Assembly (NCBI GenBank): GCA_000961765.1
Contig: LADT01000042.1
Coordinates: forward strand, 1-40,906
DNA length: 40,906 nt
DNA from: Clostridiaceae bacterium BRH_c20a
GTDB taxonomy: Bacteria; Bacillota; Peptococcia; Peptococcales; BICA1-8
Direction: 5' to 3'
Shown: in pieces, positions 7,306 to 15,497 of the stretch
Position numbering within the stretch: the stretch's first letter is position 1
Layout of the letters: the number at the start of each line of letters is the position of its first letter
The notes under the pieces: generated by a model
The model's database searches: none
Seen by the model: only the letters and a program-made list of their open reading frames with translations
What the model was told of the DNA's origin: nothing
Made by a program: the position numbers and the translations under genes

Positions 7306-8859
7306 TTGCTTACATATAAAATTTTAATCGGTAGTCCTATCCGTCAAAAACCGGCTATTTTAACTGAGTTTCTACAATCACTGCTCCGTTTGGAAAAGGA
7401 AAATATAAGTGTTGATTTTCTGTTTATTGATGATAATGAACTGGAAGAATCAAGGAAATTATTAAATGACTTTAGCTGTCAACTAGGGAAAATTGAAATC
7501 ATTAAGGGAGATAAAGTAAATCAGTACCTCTGTGATGAAGGCAGTCACCACTGGCAGGAAGCTTTAATTTGGAAAGTAGCTGAATATAAGGACTACATGA
7601 TTAATACAGCTGCAGCAAAAAACTACGATTTTCTCTTTCTTATTGATTCTGATATAATACTACACCCCCGCACACTAATGCACTTAATTTCCACACAAAA
7701 GGATATCATTTCTGAAATCTTTTGGACCAAATGGAAACCTGATGTACCTCCTTTACCCCAGGTATGGGTAAGTGACCAATACAATCTTTTTTATCGAGCC
7801 AGAAACCAGGAACTTTCCCAGGAAGAAGCAAACAGTAGAATAAATGGCTTTTTACATTGCCTGCAAATACCTGGAATATATGAAGTAGGCGGTTTAGGCG
7901 CCTGTACCTTAATAAGCCAAAAGTCTCTCCGGTCAGGAGTCAGTTTTAAAGAAATTAGTAACTTAAGCTTTTGGGGGGAGGACAGACACTTTTGTATCAG
8001 AGCTGAGGCCTTAGGTTTTAAGCTATTTGTAGATACATTTTACCCCGCATTTCATATTTATAGGGAATCAGAGCTAGATGGAGCTCTTAATTATAAAGAA
8101 ACTCTGCAGCGATTCACCTATCCTTATGGTACAATCTCAGCCCGCAGTAATACCAAATCCCAAGGTAATAAATTAACCCTTGCTATGCTGGTGAGAAATG
8201 AGGCAGATCGGTATTTACCCCAGGTTTTAAAGCATATTATTCAATACATAGACGAAGCAGTAATATTAGATGATGCCAGTGAGGATAATACTGTTGATGT
8301 ATGTCGAAATATCCTTCAAGGTATCCCCTTACATCTTGTATCTAATAAATCCCCGGGTTTTCATAATGAAATAATTTTACGCAAACAGCTATGGGATGTA
8401 ACAGTAAGTACAAATCCGGACTGGATTTTATGCTTAGATGCCGATGAAGTGTTTGAGGATAGGGCCAAAAACGAAATAGGTTCATTAATTAATCAACCTT
8501 ATTATGACTATTATGCCTTTAGATTGTACGACTTCTGGAGTCCAACTCACTATAGAGAGGATAAATACTGGGAGGCTCATAAATATTATCGTAATTTTTT
8601 GATTAGACACCAGCCCCATTTTCTATATAAATGGCAGGAATCACCCCTGCACTGCGGGAGATTTCCTGCAAACATAACTGACCTCCCCGGTGCAGTCAGC
8701 AAGTTGAGGGTAAAACACCTGGGCTGGGCAGCTCCAGAAGATAGATTAAAAAAATACCAAAGGTATATGAAACAGGACCCAGAAGGGAAATATGGGATAA
8801 TGGAACAGTACAAGTCAATACTAGATCCTCAGCCCAATTTGGTTGAGTGGGAAAAATAA
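7306..8859 (+). CDS. Two-domain glycosyltransferase
   Basis: 517 residues, TTG start with AGGAGG about 8 nt upstream and no nearby ATG. Domain 1 (about 1-265) has a GT-A core with FLFIDDNELEES and FLIDSDIILHPRTLMHL (DSD as metal site), then GFKLFVDTFYPAFHIYR. Domain 2 (about 285-500) is a canonical GT2 unit: LTLAMLVRNEADRYLPQVL, AVILDDASEDNTVD and DWILCLDADEVFEDR (DAD metal site). Both domains look catalytically complete, so the protein could add two successive sugars. The TTG start and a 16-nt-spaced sigma-K-like promoter suggest timed, modest expression late in sporulation. It ends at a clear intrinsic terminator. Confidence 0.85.
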   Translation: MLTYKILIGSPIRQKPAILTEFLQSLLRLEKENISVDFLFIDDNELEESRKLLNDFSCQLGKIEIIKGDKVNQYLCDEGSHHWQEALIWKVAEYKDYMINTAAAKNYDFLFLIDSDIILHPRTLMHLISTQKDIISEIFWTKWKPDVPPLPQVWVSDQYNLFYRARNQELSQEEANSRINGFLHCLQIPGIYEVGGLGACTLISQKSLRSGVSFKEISNLSFWGEDRHFCIRAEALGFKLFVDTFYPAFHIYRESELDGALNYKETLQRFTYPYGTISARSNTKSQGNKLTLAMLVRNEADRYLPQVLKHIIQYIDEAVILDDASEDNTVDVCRNILQGIPLHLVSNKSPGFHNEIILRKQLWDVTVSTNPDWILCLDADEVFEDRAKNEIGSLINQPYYDYYAFRLYDFWSPTHYREDKYWEAHKYYRNFLIRHQPHFLYKWQESPLHCGRFPANITDLPGAVSKLRVKHLGWAAPEDRLKKYQRYMKQDPEGKYGIMEQYKSILDPQPNLVEWEK

Positions 8860-8863
8860 GAAA

Positions 8864-8892
8864 ATCTCCTCTTTCGAGGAGATCTCTTTTTC
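8864..8892 (+). terminator. Intrinsic terminator after the two-domain glycosyltransferase
   Basis: ATCTCCTC (8864-8871), TTTC loop, GAGGAGAT (8876-8883), then a CTCTTTTTCTT tract. Confidence 0.8.
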
Positions 8893-8911
8893 TTATAATA
8901 CTAGATAGGTA

Positions 8912-9364
8912 TTACAAACAGGTAGTATCATCAACACAGATAACTGTTTGAGCACACAGGTTATTTACTGTGAAAGCAAAAGTTACCGGACCGGAAACAC
9001 TGGTAGATGTTGTGGTAATTGCTGTAGGATCACAGGTTGATGCAGAAACAATGGAAGTAGTTAATCCGCAGCAAGAAGTTGTTCCGGAATCAAAGGTTAT
9101 AGACCTGGATTGATTAAATACGTTACAAAACTCCTCGAATGTTACACCATTTTGCAAAAAAGCATACTTAAACTGAGAGTCAAAGGAATAAGAAATAGTT
9201 GGCACCGGATTGGTAGTAAAAGCTACATTATACAATGCTACATTACATTCTGAGGGATTAGCCTGACCCACCGGTGTATGGGTAGGATTTGTACAGGTCA
9301 CTGTAAATGCATCTGTATTTTCTACATCGGTAATTTCCTGCACACAAATTCTTCTTATTGGCAT
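8912..9364 (-). CDS. Cys-, Ser- and Thr-rich probable spore-surface protein
   Basis: 150 residues from ATG 9364, chosen because AAAGGAGG lies 9 nt upstream; an in-frame start at 9418 lacks this. It begins MPIRRICVQEITD and has ten cysteines, including a CC pair in SGTTSCCGL, and a Thr/Ser-rich stretch AITTTSTSVSGPVTFAF. Alternating small and hydrophobic residues indicate a beta-rich domain. No signal peptide or membrane helix. Placed among glycosyltransferases, its Ser/Thr tract could be their acceptor and its cysteines could cross-link it in the coat; both are inferences. Spore-appendage-type proteins are also Cys-rich and beta-structured, but I cannot establish homology by eye. Confidence 0.8.
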   Translation of the reverse strand: MPIRRICVQEITDVENTDAFTVTCTNPTHTPVGQANPSECNVALYNVAFTTNPVPTISYSFDSQFKYAFLQNGVTFEEFCNVFNQSRSITFDSGTTSCCGLTTSIVSASTCDPTAITTTSTSVSGPVTFAFTVNNLCAQTVICVDDTTCL

Positions 9365-9503
9365 TAATTTAACCTCCTTTTTTATTGAAATCTTATATAG
9401 CTCACCGTAAAAAAGCACTTAACCTTCTATTTCAGTGAAACCTATATCTAATTCTATAATATTCGAGACTGCTTCAAGTGTGCTTTAGTTTAAAATTTTT
9501 GGT

Positions 9504-9530
9504 ACCCTCCCCGACTTTTTTCATAATATA
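9504..9530 (+). promoter_or_regulatory. Sigma-K-like promoter for the TPR-glycosyltransferase pair
   Basis: AC at 9504-9505, 16-nt spacer, CATAATATA at 9522-9530; start codon 33 nt downstream. Confidence 0.6.
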
Positions 9531-9562
9531 AAGCAAAAGTCTTGTTAAGGGGGGGCTATTTA

Positions 9563-11476
9563 TTGAATTCTGAAGGTCCACTAATCAGCCTATGTATGAT
9601 CGTGAAAAATGAAGAAAAAAATATCAGCCGCTGTCTAAAAAGTGTCACACATTATGTTGATGAGATACTAATATTAGATACAGGCTCTATGGATAAAACA
9701 CCTGCCCTGGCCCAACAATTAGGAGCAGAAGTTTATTATGGAACTTGGGAGAATGATTTTAGTAAAGCCCGTAATGAAAGTATTAAACACGCCCGGGGTG
9801 AGTGGATTCTTTTTTTGGATGCCGATGAGGAAATCCCTGAGGAAACAGGCCGGATTTTACGTGGTCTAGCCCAAGAGCAGGAAGTGGAAGCTTATACCTT
9901 CAGCATATTAAACTTCACTACAAAGGACAAAGATTCCCAAAAACAAATAGGCATAAATTTACGCATGTTTAAAAATAACCCTCTCTATACTTTTGAAGGC
10001 AAAGTTCACGAACAGATTAAATCCAGTATTCTAAAGGCTAATTCCGTGGCAAAAATCGTACATTCGGGATTAACTATTATTCACTACGGCTACTGTACCG
10101 ATAACATAAATAGGAAAGAAAAAAACCTCCGCAATATTAGAATGCTAGAGGAAGCAGTAACTGAGAATCCGATGGATGATTTTAGTCATTATAACCTGGC
10201 GGTAAGCTATTATGTCAGCGGACAGCTGGAAATGGCTAAAAAACACTTTCAACCGGCGAAACAACTTGTCTCCCCCAAGGCTAAATACTTACCGGCCTTA
10301 TTCCGTAACTTTACAGTTTGTTTATTTGACCTGGTACACTATGAAGAAGCCTTAAACCTGCTTAATGAAGGTTTGTCCTACTATCCTGATTATCCTGACC
10401 TTTATTACCTTAAGGGGCAAATTTTTACTGCATTAAAATTGTATCCCTATGCTCAGCAATGTTTTGAAAACTGCTTAAAATTCACTAATATTAATCCTGA
10501 GTATATATCTACCTGCGGAGTTGAAAATTTTTTATCCTTAGAATATCTAGCCGATATCCATGCTTACCGGCAAAACTGGCCCCAAGCACTGGAATACCAG
10601 GTGCTGGCTGTTAGTACAGGGGCCAAATCTTATACTTCCGCTCAGAGACTGGCGCTCTTTGCCGGCAAAATATATAAAAATAACAGCAATATGTATTCAT
10701 TTTTACAGGAAAACCTTCCCCATTTACGAAAACAGGAGATGCTCAATATCTTATTTATTACCGGCTGTTATGACCTTGTACTCCAAGAACTTGAAGAAAT
10801 GGGAGAAAAGAATCCAAAGGAATTCCTGCTGGGGGCTAAGGCACAAATGCATTTAAAGGACTGGGCAGGGGCTCAAAGATATCTGCAACTAATACCAAAT
10901 GAAAATACAGATTATCAAGAAGCCCAGGTTTTAGGCTCGATCTGCCGCTATTTGCAGAGTATGGATGCTAGCCCATGGCCACTGATAACTGATTTTAGCG
11001 ACTTTTTACAAGTACCCAATGACTATCTGAACCTTATTTACCAGCTAATGCTCTATGATAGCGAAAGGACCCTAACTTTTAACAAAAATAATTTAGAGGC
11101 TGCAAACTTTGCCTTGCTATGCAGTACAGTAGGTAAAATTGCCTTTAATTCAGGTAATTTAGACCTGGCGAAAAATCTTTTCCTTGAAACTTTTAGCTTT
11201 AATTACCGCTCCCCTGATATTTACCGCATGTTGGGTGAAATACTTTTCCACTCAGGAGAAAAAAAAGAAGGTCTCTATCTTATTAGGCAGGCTGCTTATA
11301 AAGAGCCCAACAATCCAGAAAATTACATCTCCTTATTAAAGCACTTTGTAGATTACTTTACAGAACAATTACGGGGAATTTTAAACATTTATCCTCATTT
11401 GAGCCTTGCTATGCATCATCTTTGTGCCCTAACCACCTTTAGGGCTAATCTGGGAGGAAAGGAGGAATTCTCATGA
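9563..11476 (+). CDS. Family 2 glycosyltransferase with TPR repeats
   Basis: 637 residues. The start is TTG 9563, preceded by AGGGGGGG at about 7 nt; a further in-frame TTG at 9542 has no SD. Residues about 6-100 carry the GT2 core: ISLCMIVKNEEKNISRCL, ILILDTGSMDKT, and WILFLDADEEIPEET with an intact DAD metal site. KVHEQIKSSI and a HYGY motif close the catalytic domain. From about residue 180 to the end, helix pairs such as DDFSHYNLAVSYYVSGQLEM and YPDYPDLYYLKGQIFTALKL are TPR-like repeats, probably for binding a protein substrate. Its last 4 bases overlap the start of the next gene (ATGA), so the two are translationally coupled. Confidence 0.88.
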   Translation: MNSEGPLISLCMIVKNEEKNISRCLKSVTHYVDEILILDTGSMDKTPALAQQLGAEVYYGTWENDFSKARNESIKHARGEWILFLDADEEIPEETGRILRGLAQEQEVEAYTFSILNFTTKDKDSQKQIGINLRMFKNNPLYTFEGKVHEQIKSSILKANSVAKIVHSGLTIIHYGYCTDNINRKEKNLRNIRMLEEAVTENPMDDFSHYNLAVSYYVSGQLEMAKKHFQPAKQLVSPKAKYLPALFRNFTVCLFDLVHYEEALNLLNEGLSYYPDYPDLYYLKGQIFTALKLYPYAQQCFENCLKFTNINPEYISTCGVENFLSLEYLADIHAYRQNWPQALEYQVLAVSTGAKSYTSAQRLALFAGKIYKNNSNMYSFLQENLPHLRKQEMLNILFITGCYDLVLQELEEMGEKNPKEFLLGAKAQMHLKDWAGAQRYLQLIPNENTDYQEAQVLGSICRYLQSMDASPWPLITDFSDFLQVPNDYLNLIYQLMLYDSERTLTFNKNNLEAANFALLCSTVGKIAFNSGNLDLAKNLFLETFSFNYRSPDIYRMLGEILFHSGEKKEGLYLIRQAAYKEPNNPENYISLLKHFVDYFTEQLRGILNIYPHLSLAMHHLCALTTFRANLGGKEEFS

Positions 11477-13872
11477 AAACCAATATAAGCCTATGCATTA
11501 TTGCCAAAAATGAAGCCCAATTAATCGGGCAATGTATTAACAGCGCCCTTCCCTATGTTGATCAAGTAGTGGTGGTAGATACCGGCTCCAGTGACCGAAC
11601 CCGGGAAATTGCCAGAAATCTAGGCGCAGAAGTATGGGAATTCTCCTGGAACAATGACTTTAGTGAGGCTCGTAATTTTTCCTTGGAAAAAGCCCGAGGT
11701 GAGTGGATTTTATTTATGGATTGTGATGAAGAAATTGAAGAGAGTGCAGGAAAAACACTGTTGGAAGCCGTAAAATCCGATTACTACCATGCTTATTATG
11801 TTAATGTCAAGAATATCTTAGCCGGAAATAACCATGTTCTTTTTCACTCCATCAGGGTCTTCAAGAACCTGCCGCAATACAGGTTTAAAGGTAAAATCCA
11901 TGAACAAATTTCTTATTCTATAGTGGAGAACTGTGGGGAAGAAAAAATTGGCCGAATTGGGTTTACCCTTCTCCATCATGGCTATAATCCGGAGAAAGTA
12001 AATATACAGGCTAAAATTGCTAGAAACGTTTTTTTATTAGAAGAACAGCAAGGTAATTTAGAAAATAAAGACGGCTTTTTTCTTTACAATATGGGCATTG
12101 AATACGTAAGACAAGGGAAGTTTCAAGAAGCTTTGGGAAATTTTATTGAATCCCTAAAGCTAACCAAAAATACTGCCGGATATGCACCTTCATTAGTTAA
12201 TAAAACCATTGTTTGTTTAATAGAGATGAAAAGATACCGAGATGCTTTAGAGCAGTTAGCCTATTTTCAAACAGTATATCCTGACTATAGTGATCTCTAT
12301 CTTTTAGAAGCTGCCTGCCATATAAGGTGCGGCCGCTTTAGCTTGGCACGGGAAAATATCGAAAAATCCGCCATGGTTTCCAATAATAACATAAATTTTC
12401 CTGTAGAAGGGACTATTTTCGGACAAAAGCCTCTTCAACTGCTGGAAATTTATCAAAATTTAATGTTATCAGACCAAAAGGAATTCAAGCTGAGTATATG
12501 TATTCTAGCCAACAACGTAGAAAATAATATTGCCAGGTGTCTGGCTGGTATTAATGAACTGGCTGATGAAATAATTTTAGTTACCACTGGATGCAATGAT
12601 AATACTTTGAATATTGCTTACCAGATGGGTGCCTCTATTTACCGGTTAAACTGGGATAACAGCTATGCCAAGCTAAGAAACTTTGCCCTAAAGCAAGCGG
12701 CAGGTGACTGGATACTTTTTTTAAATGGTGAAGAAGAAGTACGACAAACGGACCTAAACACTCTGGTAAATTTTTTAAACAAATCTCAAAAGGCTGCATA
12801 CAAAGTAAAAGTAAGATCATTTTTTGATATAGACAATTGGTCCTTATATCAGGAGGAAGCGGTCTGTAAAATTTTTCTTAATAATAAAGAACTAAATTAT
12901 CAATCATGTTTATTGGAAGATATTGACCAGAGTATTCCCGAGAGCTGCCGTAATAACGACATCAGTTATCTACCCTTAACTATTTATGATTATAGTCCTC
13001 TAATAAAGGCTCCCTTGAAAAAAGATACTTTTAAAAGGAATGTGTCTCTTTTAGTGCGGGATTTTAAGAATAGTGGTAAAAATAGTTCAGTTTATGAAGC
13101 CATGGGAAACGAATTTATGAAAATGAATAAATTTAAAATAGCTTTGGTCCACCTTGAAAAGGCCTTATTAATATCCAACATATCCAACTATCAAGCTCCA
13201 GCTAGTCTATGGTACAAAGCTATAGCCTGTCATTATAAATTAGGCCGTTTCCTTGAAGCTTTAAAACTGGTTAATGGGGCTAGTGAAAACTATCCTGACT
13301 TTACTAACATTGTTTATTTACAAGGTTATTGTTATCTTAAGCTTGATTATTTAGAAGATGCAGAAAAATGTTTTACTAGATGTTTAGAGCTTGGAGAGAC
13401 TCCCTGGGAAAGGTATATTGTTCAGCCAGGAGCCGGCAGTTATTTAGCTCGGTGCGGTCTAGCTGAAGTTTATTTAGCACAAGGTAAATTGGGAAAATGC
13501 CTTCAGCAATATCAAGCTGCCGCCCATTACCCCGAAGGGAAAACCTATGCCCTTCCTTTATTAACTAAGATAATTATTGAAAGTCAGGGGGCGGAAGGTA
13601 TCTTGCATTATTTTAAAGAAAATTCTTTAGTTTCCTGCGAAAATTTATGCTTAGCTGCCGACACAGCGATTAAAAATAGCTGCTTTATAGTAAGCTTGGA
13701 ACTTATAAGCGCAGCAGTAAAAATAATGCAAGAAGAAAAAAAACCTGCCTTATATGAATTAATTTCCAGGCAAATGTTTGACTTTTTAGGTAACCTCTAT
13801 ACTGATGCAATTAAGTATAATTCCCATAAACCCCAACTGCAAAATTTAAAATACTTTTTTAGAGATTCCTAA
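11473..13872 (+). CDS. TPR glycosyltransferase with a second, degenerate GT2 domain
   Basis: 799 residues, ATG in the ATGA overlap with the previous gene, SD GGAGGAAAGGAGG region just before. Domain order is GT2-A (1-about 185; VVVVDTGSSDRT and FMDCDEEIEE intact), TPR-like repeats (about 195-320), GT2-B (about 337-440), then more TPR-like helices to about 780. GT2-B keeps the fold landmarks (LSICILANNVENNIARCL, GDWILFLNGEEEV) but the DTGS Asp is Thr (VTTGC) and the DxD metal site reads NGE, so it is probably non-catalytic. It likely works with its neighbour on the same spore protein; the pseudo-domain may bind an acceptor or dimerise. Confidence 0.88.
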   Translation: MKTNISLCIIAKNEAQLIGQCINSALPYVDQVVVVDTGSSDRTREIARNLGAEVWEFSWNNDFSEARNFSLEKARGEWILFMDCDEEIEESAGKTLLEAVKSDYYHAYYVNVKNILAGNNHVLFHSIRVFKNLPQYRFKGKIHEQISYSIVENCGEEKIGRIGFTLLHHGYNPEKVNIQAKIARNVFLLEEQQGNLENKDGFFLYNMGIEYVRQGKFQEALGNFIESLKLTKNTAGYAPSLVNKTIVCLIEMKRYRDALEQLAYFQTVYPDYSDLYLLEAACHIRCGRFSLARENIEKSAMVSNNNINFPVEGTIFGQKPLQLLEIYQNLMLSDQKEFKLSICILANNVENNIARCLAGINELADEIILVTTGCNDNTLNIAYQMGASIYRLNWDNSYAKLRNFALKQAAGDWILFLNGEEEVRQTDLNTLVNFLNKSQKAAYKVKVRSFFDIDNWSLYQEEAVCKIFLNNKELNYQSCLLEDIDQSIPESCRNNDISYLPLTIYDYSPLIKAPLKKDTFKRNVSLLVRDFKNSGKNSSVYEAMGNEFMKMNKFKIALVHLEKALLISNISNYQAPASLWYKAIACHYKLGRFLEALKLVNGASENYPDFTNIVYLQGYCYLKLDYLEDAEKCFTRCLELGETPWERYIVQPGAGSYLARCGLAEVYLAQGKLGKCLQQYQAAAHYPEGKTYALPLLTKIIIESQGAEGILHYFKENSLVSCENLCLAADTAIKNSCFIVSLELISAAVKIMQEEKKPALYELISRQMFDFLGNLYTDAIKYNSHKPQLQNLKYFFRDS

Positions 13873-13877
13873 AGTTC

Positions 13878-13917
13878 AAGAACCCCCCAACGATTTTTGT
13901 ATCATTAGGGGGTTCTT
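13878..13917. terminator. Bidirectional terminator
   Basis: AAGAACCCCC (13878-13887) pairs with GGGGGTTCTT (13908-13917). It lies between the stop codons at 13872 (+) and 13920 (-). Confidence 0.75.
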
Positions 13918-13919
13918 CA

Positions 13920-14120
13920 TTAAAAGGGTAATCCTATGTTACTTATTAGTTTTTGAGTTAACTGCTCCATCTGCTCCCGATTTTGTATTCCACCAGATGT
14001 TTCTATCTCCGCGATGATATCATTGATTACCTTTCTTTTTTCTTCCGGCAAAAAAATTCCAAATTGGCCGATTAGTGCTTTGAGTTCTTCAAAGCTTTGG
14101 GGTGGCTGAAATTGATTCAT
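13920..14120 (-). CDS. Small hypothetical protein
   Basis: 66 residues, SD AAGGAGGT 6-7 nt before the ATG. Predicted all-helical and soluble: an N-terminal FQPPQSFEELKALI followed by LPEEKRKVINDIIAEIE and REQMEQLTQKLISNIG. No cysteines and no membrane segment. It lies 20 bp after the membrane protein encoded at 14503-14141 and is presumably cotranscribed with it. I do not recognise the family; size and sequence suggest a small oligomeric or adaptor protein. Confidence 0.7.
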   Translation of the reverse strand: MNQFQPPQSFEELKALIGQFGIFLPEEKRKVINDIIAEIETSGGIQNREQMEQLTQKLISNIGLPF

Positions 14121-14140
14121 ACTCTACCTCCTTGTATATA

Positions 14141-14503
14141 TTAATCCTTATCTTTAAGACCTAAGGACCTAGAATAAAGAACATTACAGGACTTTTCTTC
14201 CTTTACCTTTCCCACAGCCCTGGAGTACAGCACTTGCTTCTTATTTCGCGGCTCTTCAGCAACTGCTTCAAGTACCTGTTTCTCCGGCACCTTAGCCTCT
14301 TTACCTATAATTCTGCTGAAAAGTATCTTAACTTCTTTTCCCTCCTCATCCCTCGTATCATCTTCATCTCGTTTATCAGTACCAGTATCCGCTGATCTAA
14401 CAGGCCCAAAATTACCGCCCTTGGAAAAGTATACTAAAACAAAAGCTGCCACTAGTAAGATAATACTGAAGGACCTGCTTCCCCGACCAAACAATCCGAA
14501 CAT
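14141..14503 (-). CDS. Single-pass membrane protein with three LYSR-x-x-G repeats
   Basis: 120 residues from ATG 14503 (SD GGAGGGG, 6 nt); an upstream in-frame start at 14542 lacks an SD. Residues about 9-28 (FSIILLVAAFVLVYFS) form one transmembrane helix after a short basic N-terminus. The rest is acidic and then carries three spaced repeats: ILFSRIIGKEAK, VLYSRAVGKVKE and VLYSRSLGLKDK, consensus (I/V)L(F/Y)SR-x-x-G. The spacing is about 25-32 residues. I know no family with this arrangement. The repeats look like short linear binding motifs or sites of processing, exposed on one side of a membrane. It is operonic with the 66-residue protein. Confidence 0.75.
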   Translation of the reverse strand: MFGLFGRGSRSFSIILLVAAFVLVYFSKGGNFGPVRSADTGTDKRDEDDTRDEEGKEVKILFSRIIGKEAKVPEKQVLEAVAEEPRNKKQVLYSRAVGKVKEEKSCNVLYSRSLGLKDKD

Positions 14504-14658
14504 TGATTTCCCCTCCTTTGCCAGTTTTTGTAACCGTATCAAAAACTCTTTTTAAGTCATTTCATAATATGCAGTTTAACCTCAGGTGTTCCAATTTTTT
14601 TAAAAAAAATCTATATTTTATTTATATATTTTTTCTGGTAGCAGATTTTAGTTTGATA

Positions 14659-14667
14659 CATACGATA
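14659..14667 (+). promoter_or_regulatory. Sigma-K-like -10 box before the first small peptide gene
   Basis: CATACGATA, 40 nt before ATG 14708, identical to the box at 14944. No AC is found at 16-17 nt upstream, so only the -10 half is supported. Confidence 0.4.
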
Positions 14668-14707
14668 TTAGTGTGAAAGAAAAATCCCAAAGAAAGGGGG
14701 CAGAAAT

Positions 14708-14845
14708 ATGGCTGATCAAGCTGTAGGTCAATACGGCGGTGGTGGTCTTTTGTTTAATAACGTGTTTTTTGAAACCCTACTCATGGTTATAATTATTTAC
14801 TGGCTGTTAAGATGGCTCTTTGGTTTTGGTTACTGCGGATACTAG
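14708..14845 (+). CDS. Tiny membrane protein, FFETLLM type (copy 1)
   Basis: 45 residues, SD AAAGGGGG 7-8 nt before the ATG. It begins MADQAVGQYGGGG and continues with LFNNVFFETLLMVIIIYWLL as one transmembrane helix, then RWLFGFGYCGY. The MADxxxGQ(Y/F)G start is shared by the other five small genes here, and the membrane segment matches those at 15004 and 15233 and the C-terminus of the 4146-3751 protein. The short Gly-rich hydrophobic design recalls YjcZ-type sporulation peptides, but it is not a clear member. Probably a spore-envelope peptide. Confidence 0.8.
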   Translation: MADQAVGQYGGGGLLFNNVFFETLLMVIIIYWLLRWLFGFGYCGY

Positions 14846-14852
14846 TTCTACT

Positions 14853-14888
14853 TAAAGGGGTAAAGCTTTATAAAGCTTTACCCCTTTA
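14853..14888. repeat. Perfect inverted repeat (hairpin) after peptide gene 1
   Basis: Two 18-base arms (14853-14870 and 14871-14888; core AAAGGGGTAAAGCTTTA) abut without a spacer. The following plus-strand sequence is A-rich, not T-rich, so this may protect or process the mRNA rather than terminate it. Confidence 0.6.
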
Positions 14889-14924
14889 AAAAAGAAAAAG
14901 GATAAAAATATAAATTACCTTGGA

Positions 14925-14952
14925 ACCAGATTTGCCTGCATTACATACGATA
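14925..14952 (+). promoter_or_regulatory. Sigma-K-like promoter for peptide gene 2
   Basis: AC at 14925-14926, 17-nt spacer, CATACGATA at 14944-14952; ATG 52 nt downstream. Confidence 0.55.
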
Positions 14953-15003
14953 TAACGTAAATCAACCAAATCAGACTGCAGAAACATGAAAGGAGGAATA
15001 AAA

Positions 15004-15138
15004 ATGACAGACAAGGCAGCCGGCAAATACGGTAGTGGTGTACTTTTCAACAACTACTTCTTTGAAACTCTACTTATGATCATAATCATCATCTGGCTTT
15101 TAAGGTGGCTCTTCGGGTTCGGTTATGGCACCTGCTAG
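15004..15138 (+). CDS. Tiny membrane protein, FFETLLM type (copy 2)
   Basis: 44 residues, SD AAAGGAGGA about 6-7 nt before the ATG. MTDKAAGKYGSG is followed by VLFNNYFFETLLMIIIIIW and LLRWLFGFGYGTC: one transmembrane helix, with a basic R/W cluster at its end and a terminal Cys. It differs from copy 1 mainly by conservative changes, so the pair arose by duplication. It has its own sigma-K-like promoter. Confidence 0.8.
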   Translation: MTDKAAGKYGSGVLFNNYFFETLLMIIIIIWLLRWLFGFGYGTC

Positions 15139-15156
15139 AAAAATAATTAATTCTGC

Positions 15157-15184
15157 ACCCGAATATCACAATTTTCATAAGATA
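15157..15184 (+). promoter_or_regulatory. Sigma-K-like promoter for peptide gene 3
   Basis: AC at 15157-15158, 17-nt spacer, CATAAGATA at 15176-15184; ATG 49 nt downstream. Confidence 0.6.
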
Positions 15185-15232
15185 TATCGTAGAGGTCGAT
15201 AATGACCTTTAAATGAAAGGAGGAAATATTAA

Positions 15233-15370
15233 ATGGCTGATAATCTTGCTGGTCAATATGGTGGCGGTGGTGTTTTATTTAACAACTACTTTTTCGAGAC
15301 ACTTTTAATGATTATTATCATTTACTGGTTGTTAAGATGGCTCTTTGGTTTTGGTTACTGTAATTACTAA
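15233..15370 (+). CDS. Tiny membrane protein, FFETLLM type (copy 3)
   Basis: 45 residues, SD AAAGGAGG about 9 nt before the ATG. MADNLAGQYGGGG leads into VLFNNYFFETLLMIIIIYW and LLRWLFGFGYCNY. It is closest to copy 1 (both 45 residues, both ending GYC-x-Y). Single predicted transmembrane helix; Gly-rich N-terminus. The same sporulation-promoter context applies. A hairpin without a clear T-tract follows. Confidence 0.8.
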   Translation: MADNLAGQYGGGGVLFNNYFFETLLMIIIIYWLLRWLFGFGYCNY

Positions 15371-15385
15371 TTACAACCTGAAATG

Positions 15386-15414
15386 GGGTAAAGCTGGCTG
15401 AACCAGCTTTACCT
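15386..15414 (+). terminator. Hairpin after peptide gene 3
   Basis: GGTAAAGCTGG (15387-15397) pairs with CCAGCTTTACC (15403-15413), 5-base loop, followed by TCTTGATTTG. The T-tract is weak. Confidence 0.55.
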
Positions 15415-15497
15415 CTTGATTTGAAAATTAAGCATTTTTAAGAATAAGTTAATTAATATAGCATTGGAAATATTCAGTTAAAAAAGGGGGTTTTCCT

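Noticed and set aside
14853-14888. Standard Rho-independent terminator
   Set aside because: The arms pair perfectly, but the tract after the hairpin is A-rich on the plus strand, so it was annotated as an inverted repeat only.
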